Source of the DNA: a bacterium
GTDB lineage: Bacteria; Verrucomicrobiota; Verrucomicrobiia; Chthoniobacterales; Terrimicrobiaceae
Assembly (NCBI GenBank): GCA_009920585.1
Contig: RFZT01000090.1
Coordinates: forward strand, 1 to 8,717
Reading direction: 5' to 3'
Length of the DNA: 8,717 nt
Shown: positions 6,266 through 8,717 of the stretch, piece by piece
How the letters are laid out: each line of letters starts with the position of its first letter
Numbering within the stretch: the stretch's first letter is position 1
The notes under the pieces: generated by a model
Told to the model about the DNA's origin: nothing
Databases searched by the model: none
The model's input: only the letters and a program-made list of their open reading frames with translations
Program-made: the position numbers and the translations under genes

Positions 6266-6593
6266 GGATTCAACTGACGCGAGTTGATAAGGCGAGAGCC
6301 GCTGAGCTGCGTCGGCAGTTCGGGCAGTGTGTTTTACTCAGCCGCTTCACAGCCGCCGCCCCACAGCAACCCTCGGCGCTCCCAAATTAACGGCCACATT
6401 ATTATTTAAAATGCTTTAGCGTGCGCCTTGGTTCCAATGGGAATGGGTGCGAGCAAGTAAGGGCAGTCTCATCACGGCCGGGACGGCCATGCCCCCTTTT
6501 TTTTGCGTTTCAAAGTCTCATTTCAAAGAGACATCGGCATTAGGCCGCAAGCGCGGGATTGCGACACGAATCGCTGCAGGAGGCGGCTCTGCT
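6266..6593. other. non-coding stretch between the AbrB-PIN promoter and araC
   Basis: About 330 nt without a credible gene. It contains a GGCC/GGCC stem with a 5-nt loop (6476-6488) followed by CCCCC and eight T (6497-6504). No plus-strand gene ends upstream, so a terminator role is doubtful, and read on the minus strand after araC the T tract becomes an A tract on the wrong side. The GC-rich part (about 6290-6390) shows no frame with recognisable protein motifs. I see no promoter or RNA gene here. Confidence 0.4.
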
Positions 6594-7490
6594 CTAGGTT
6601 GCCGAGTATCTCAGGGCATGCTCTTTGCGAAATTCGGCCGGAGAATGACCTGTCGTTTTTTTAAACATTCGCGTGAAGTAGAAACGATTGGTGAAACCGG
6701 TCTTTTCGGCGATGCTATCGATAGTCTCTTGCGTGTGTTGTAGAAGCGAGGTGGCTTCTCGGATCCTGCAATCGAGCACGTAGTGCGCCGGACTCAGGCC
6801 AAGGTGTTTCTTGAAAACGCGGGTCAGCGCGGACTCACTCAAACCGGCGATTTTGGCAATAGCGACGATTTTCAAATTCGATTGGAAATGAAGATCAATA
6901 TACTCGATCGCCTTCTGAAGAGAGGGGGGATGGTAAGCTTTCCATGTGATTTCCTTTCGACACAAGACGACATGGAGCAGGGCCAGACCTAAAAAGAGGT
7001 TTTCATCAGAGGATGAGGGTCGCCCCCCATCGCACAGACAGACCAACTCCCGGATCAGGGATAGCTCGAGTTCACTCGCCAATAACTCCAAAGGAGCGGA
7101 TGGATTGTCACCAAGGGATCTGTTGTAGGTGAAATGCGTCCAAAAATGGGGAACCGGCGATACGCCCTCACAATCAAAAATGCAGTGCGGTGGCACTAAA
7201 ACCAAACGATCTGGGCGCAAGTGCAAGCGGTTATCACCTGCGGTAAGGGAATGACCGCTCTTGGAATTGTAATACAACCTCCAAAAGGGGCTGTAAACGG
7301 AGTGGAAATTCCACCCCGTGCACTCGGGGAGATACCCACACTCATGCACGACGATTCGCTCATAGATGGTGGCAGCATGAAGCGGGGCGTGCTCTACGCC
7401 GACCCCGCTAAAGGGATGCGAATAGGCCCCGACATTTTTTATGGTCGAGCGCTTGCGAACGGGTTTCTTTTTTTTGTTCGTGGGAATCAT
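6594..7490 (-). CDS. AraC-family transcriptional regulator (298 aa)
   Basis: A one-component regulator with an N-terminal ligand-sensing region and a C-terminal AraC DNA-binding domain. Residues about 40-125 look like the cupin-type sensor (YSPFWRLYYN at 66-75, LRPDRLVLVPPH at 91-102, PHFWTHF at 114-120). The C-terminal 100 residues hold two helix-turn-helix units: IAKIAGLSESALTRVFKK (211-228) and IDSIAEKTGFTNRFYFTRMF (257-276), ending in the family signature KTTGHSPAEFRKE. Length is normal. The ATG at 7490 is preceded by purine-rich GAAGAGG, a possible Shine-Dalgarno 1 nt upstream. The basic N-terminal extension (KKKKPVRKR) is unusual. Regulators of this type commonly control glycosidase loci, so the broken rhamnosidase and fucosidase genes are plausible former targets. 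A pair of direct repeats at its start suggests self-regulation. Confidence 0.92.
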   Translation of the reverse strand: MIPTNKKKKPVRKRSTIKNVGAYSHPFSGVGVEHAPLHAATIYERIVVHECGYLPECTGWNFHSVYSPFWRLYYNSKSGHSLTAGDNRLHLRPDRLVLVPPHCIFDCEGVSPVPHFWTHFTYNRSLGDNPSAPLELLASELELSLIRELVCLCDGGRPSSSDENLFLGLALLHVVLCRKEITWKAYHPPSLQKAIEYIDLHFQSNLKIVAIAKIAGLSESALTRVFKKHLGLSPAHYVLDCRIREATSLLQHTQETIDSIAEKTGFTNRFYFTRMFKKTTGHSPAEFRKEHALRYSAT

Positions 7491-7513
7491 GCCTCTTCTC
7501 TTCGTGGGGATCA
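7477..7513 (-). promoter_or_regulatory. 13-bp direct repeats across the araC start, possible AraC-protein site
   Basis: On the minus strand TGATCCCCACGAA (7513-7501) is followed 24 bp later by TGATTCCCACGAA (7489-7477), 12 of 13 bases identical. The second copy begins within the araC start codon. AraC-type proteins bind paired direct half-sites, so this could be an autoregulatory site. A local duplication that created the start region would look the same. Confidence 0.4.
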
Positions 7514-7671
7514 GATGAATACGCTAGTGGAACTCAACAAAATCTGGGGAATGAAATTCCATGCACTTTTCCGTCTTTTTTGTATACTATTCAGGCAGCA
7601 GGAGCTCCCATCCCACTAAAAAGTACCACCACAGCCCCTTCTTCCCCAAGATTGAACTGCAGTGGATTTTT

Positions 7672-7697
7672 TTTCACCCATTCCCCAATGGGTGAAA
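7672..7697. repeat. perfect 11-bp inverted repeat with CCCC loop
   Basis: TTTCACCCATT (7672-7682) and AATGGGTGAAA (7687-7697) pair exactly around CCCC. A T tract lies on its left side, so neither strand gives stem followed by T tract, which argues against a terminator. It sits 180 bp upstream of araC and could be a regulator site or a mobile palindrome. Confidence 0.55.
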
Positions 7698-7799
7698 CTC
7701 AGAATGCCAATCGTATTACACCCACTTAGCTCGTCCGTCTATGCATGATTCCATCAAAGTTGTGTCTGATTTCGCCGGAGCGGGAAGTAGGACAATGCC

Positions 7800-8000
7800 T
7801 GACAGGATTAACAAGATTTTCAGGATTTACAGATTCGAAGCTGCCGGGCGGGAGTGAGATTATGGCTTGCCGGGATTAGCGTTCAAAAAAACGAAACGGC
7901 TGCAGGCTCGCATGCGTAAGTCTTCTTTTTTGAAAGCCACATTCGTGCAACGAATGCGCCCGCACTTCCTGTTAATCCTAAGAATCCTGCAATCCTGTCA
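7800..8000. repeat. inverted pair of ACAGGATT-type repeats bounding a 200-bp element
   Basis: The left arm (7800-7832) begins TGACAGGATTAACAAG and continues with CAGGATTTACAG. The right arm (7968-8000), read on the minus strand, begins TGACAGGATTGCAGGATT and continues with AGGATTAACAGG. The outer 10 bases match exactly and AGGATT(T/A)ACAG matches near the inner end, with a 1-nt length difference between. I recall motifs of this GACAGGATTAACAGGATT type recurring in genomes of this bacterial group, but cannot check. The interior has no gene. It looks like a non-autonomous repeat, or two repeats in opposite orientation. Confidence 0.5.
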
Positions 8001-8064
8001 CCCTCCTGACATCACTTCCTATACCCATTTGAAGAATATTTTGAAAGAAGAATGATTTCTTGTG

Positions 8065-8092
8065 TTGACAATCAAAAGGCGGGCCTTATTTT
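8065..8092 (+). promoter_or_regulatory. promoter of the BrnTA-like module
   Basis: A perfect TTGACA (8065-8070) and TATTTT (8087-8092, 4 of 6 bases) lie 16 nt apart. Transcription would begin at about 8099, exactly the brnT GTG, suggesting a leaderless message. Confidence 0.5.
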
Positions 8093-8098
8093 CGGTTT

Positions 8099-8368
8099 GT
8101 GAAGTTTGAATGGGATCGCTCAAAGCGAAGCGAGGAATCTCCAAAAGCATGGAGTTGATTTTTCGAGTGTTCCCAATGCCTTTGGTGATCCGCGAAGGAT
8201 TTTTGCATGACCGCACAAGAAACCCGCTGGCAATTGTTGGGACTTGATGGACAAGGTATTTTAACAGTTCGCTTCCCTCTCAGGCGGGGATGGGTGCGCG
8301 TGATAGGGGCTGGCTACTGGCGCAAGCAAAAGCACATTTATGAAAAAGAAAATCAATTACACGGATGA
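8099..8368 (+). pseudogene. brnT: BrnT-like ribonuclease toxin, frame-disrupted
   Basis: BrnT toxins are small RNases with a RelE-like fold. The pieces of one are all here but in different frames. From the GTG at 8099: VKFEWDRSKRSE, matching the family opening KFEWDxxK. In the next frame from about 8136: NLQKHGVDFSSVPNAFGDPRRIF, matching NLxKHGVxF and the following DP. That frame hits TGA near 8208-8210. FLHDRT lies in the second alternative frame, and TRWQLLGLDGQGILTVRF then RVIGAGYWRKQKHIYEKEN lie in the third, ending at TGA 8366-8368. Loss of two T from the run near 8201-8205 would explain one shift. As written no full toxin is made. The end overlaps brnA by 29 nt, as expected for coupled genes. 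True decay and sequencing error both fit. Confidence 0.72.
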
Positions 8369-8672
8369 ACCAAAAGATGGAGCGGAGTTGCCGGAATCTG
8401 GCTATGAAGTCGTGAGCCGATCCACTATTGCCAAAAAATGGAAAGAACTGGCATTTTATGAACTCGGTTATGACCAATTGCAGAAGGGCGAAAAAATCCA
8501 GTTGGTGCCCATGCGGGGGGGAGCCCGCAAGGGAGCGGGGCGGAGGCGCTCCGGCCATGTGCGGCTGCAGCTCTCCATATCTCCAGCCACGCGCGAAAAG
8601 ATAGAAGCCATTGCGAAACTTAAAAAGATTTCCTTATCACAGGCCGTAGAGCAGCTTGCTGCCGCCGTTTGA
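8340..8672 (+). CDS. brnA: BrnA-like antitoxin with ribbon-helix-helix C-terminus (110 aa)
   Basis: The N-terminus MKKKINYTDEP is the typical opening of BrnA antitoxins, which bind the BrnT RNase and repress their operon. The C-terminal part (residues about 73-108, HVRLQLSISPATREKIEAIA, then KKISLSQAVEQLA) fits a ribbon-helix-helix DNA-binding domain. Between them a positively charged linker, GGARKGAGRRR (60-70), joins the two halves. At 110 residues it is longer than the BrnA proteins I know. The frame is open although its toxin is broken, so it may be an orphan antitoxin that can still neutralise related toxins or bind DNA. The start overlaps the 3' end of brnT. Family assignment rests on the N-terminus and on the BrnT pieces upstream. 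Confidence 0.78.
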   Translation: MKKKINYTDEPKDGAELPESGYEVVSRSTIAKKWKELAFYELGYDQLQKGEKIQLVPMRGGARKGAGRRRSGHVRLQLSISPATREKIEAIAKLKKISLSQAVEQLAAAV

Positions 8673-8717
8673 CGAGCTATCTCCGCTGCGCTACGGTTGC
8701 CCACCCTGGGCTACACA

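Larger units (their letters stand above)
7515..8064. other. 550-nt non-coding stretch upstream of araC and of the Brn module
   Basis: No credible coding frame. It holds a perfect hairpin (7672-7697), an inverted pair of ACAGGATT-type repeats (7800-8000) and, inside that pair, a stem CATTCGT/ACGAATG with a GCA loop (7940-7956). A 62-codon plus-strand frame at 7867-8055 crosses the right repeat and shows no protein features. This would be the region carrying the araC promoter, but I could not choose a convincing pair of boxes. Confidence 0.45.

Noticed and set aside
6475..6504. GGCC stem followed by C5 and T8, terminator-like on the plus strand
   Set aside because: The stem is only 4 bp with a mismatch beyond it and no plus-strand gene ends upstream; on the minus strand the T tract is on the wrong side.
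7221..7619. 132-codon plus-strand frame over the araC 5' end
   Set aside because: Antisense to the conserved sensor region of the AraC regulator and extends into non-coding DNA without motifs.
7867..8055. 62-codon plus-strand frame between araC and brnT
   Set aside because: It crosses the right-hand ACAGGATT repeat, has no start signal and shows no family features.
8673..8717. Last 45 nt, a CT-rich stretch ending near GCCCACCCTGGGCTACACA
   Set aside because: It resembles dispersed non-coding repeat sequence, but it is cut by the window edge and cannot be judged.

Overview
The window looks like accessory chromosome from a carbohydrate-degrading bacterium of the Verrucomicrobiota or a close PVC relative. 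This is inferred from the kinds of genes present: a secreted GH106-type rhamnosidase, remnants of a second alpha-L-rhamnosidase and of a fucosidase-like enzyme, an AraC regulator of a style I associate with that group, start codons without clear Shine-Dalgarno sequences, and many small toxin-antitoxin pairs. No rRNA, tRNA or CRISPR array was seen.

Layout. Positions 1-2086 (minus) hold a GH106 rhamnosidase that runs off the left edge and is broken near 285-305 by an out-of-frame deletion. Positions 2222-2901 (plus) hold an intact VapB/VapC pair with a perfect palindrome over the vapB start codon. Positions 2994-3426 (minus) are a decayed N-terminal piece of a rhamnosidase (GH78-like) with a nonsense codon, a frameshift and a foreign-looking tail. 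Positions 3457-3834 (minus) are the C-terminal domain of a fucosidase-like glycosidase with two internal stops. Positions 3899-5545 (plus) hold an intact HipB/HipA pair. Positions 5581-6230 (minus) hold an intact AbrB-type antitoxin with a PIN toxin. Positions 6594-7490 (minus) encode an intact AraC-family regulator. The stretch 7491-8064 is non-coding and holds a perfect hairpin and an inverted pair of ACAGGATT-type repeats. Positions 8099-8672 (plus) hold a BrnT/BrnA-like pair in which the toxin frame is broken and the antitoxin frame is open.

Reading it together: the minus-strand glycosidases (fucosidase-like, GH78-like, GH106) look like one former locus for a rhamnose- and fucose-containing polysaccharide, with the AraC gene a plausible former regulator. 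All three enzyme genes are damaged. Between and beside them sit four toxin-antitoxin modules from four families. The three intact pairs use the same layout: antitoxin first, with a 4-nt stop/start overlap (GTGA or ATGA). The contrast between broken enzymes and mostly intact toxin-antitoxin genes is the main biological message. Several start codons lie where transcription would begin from the best promoter match, suggesting leaderless mRNAs.
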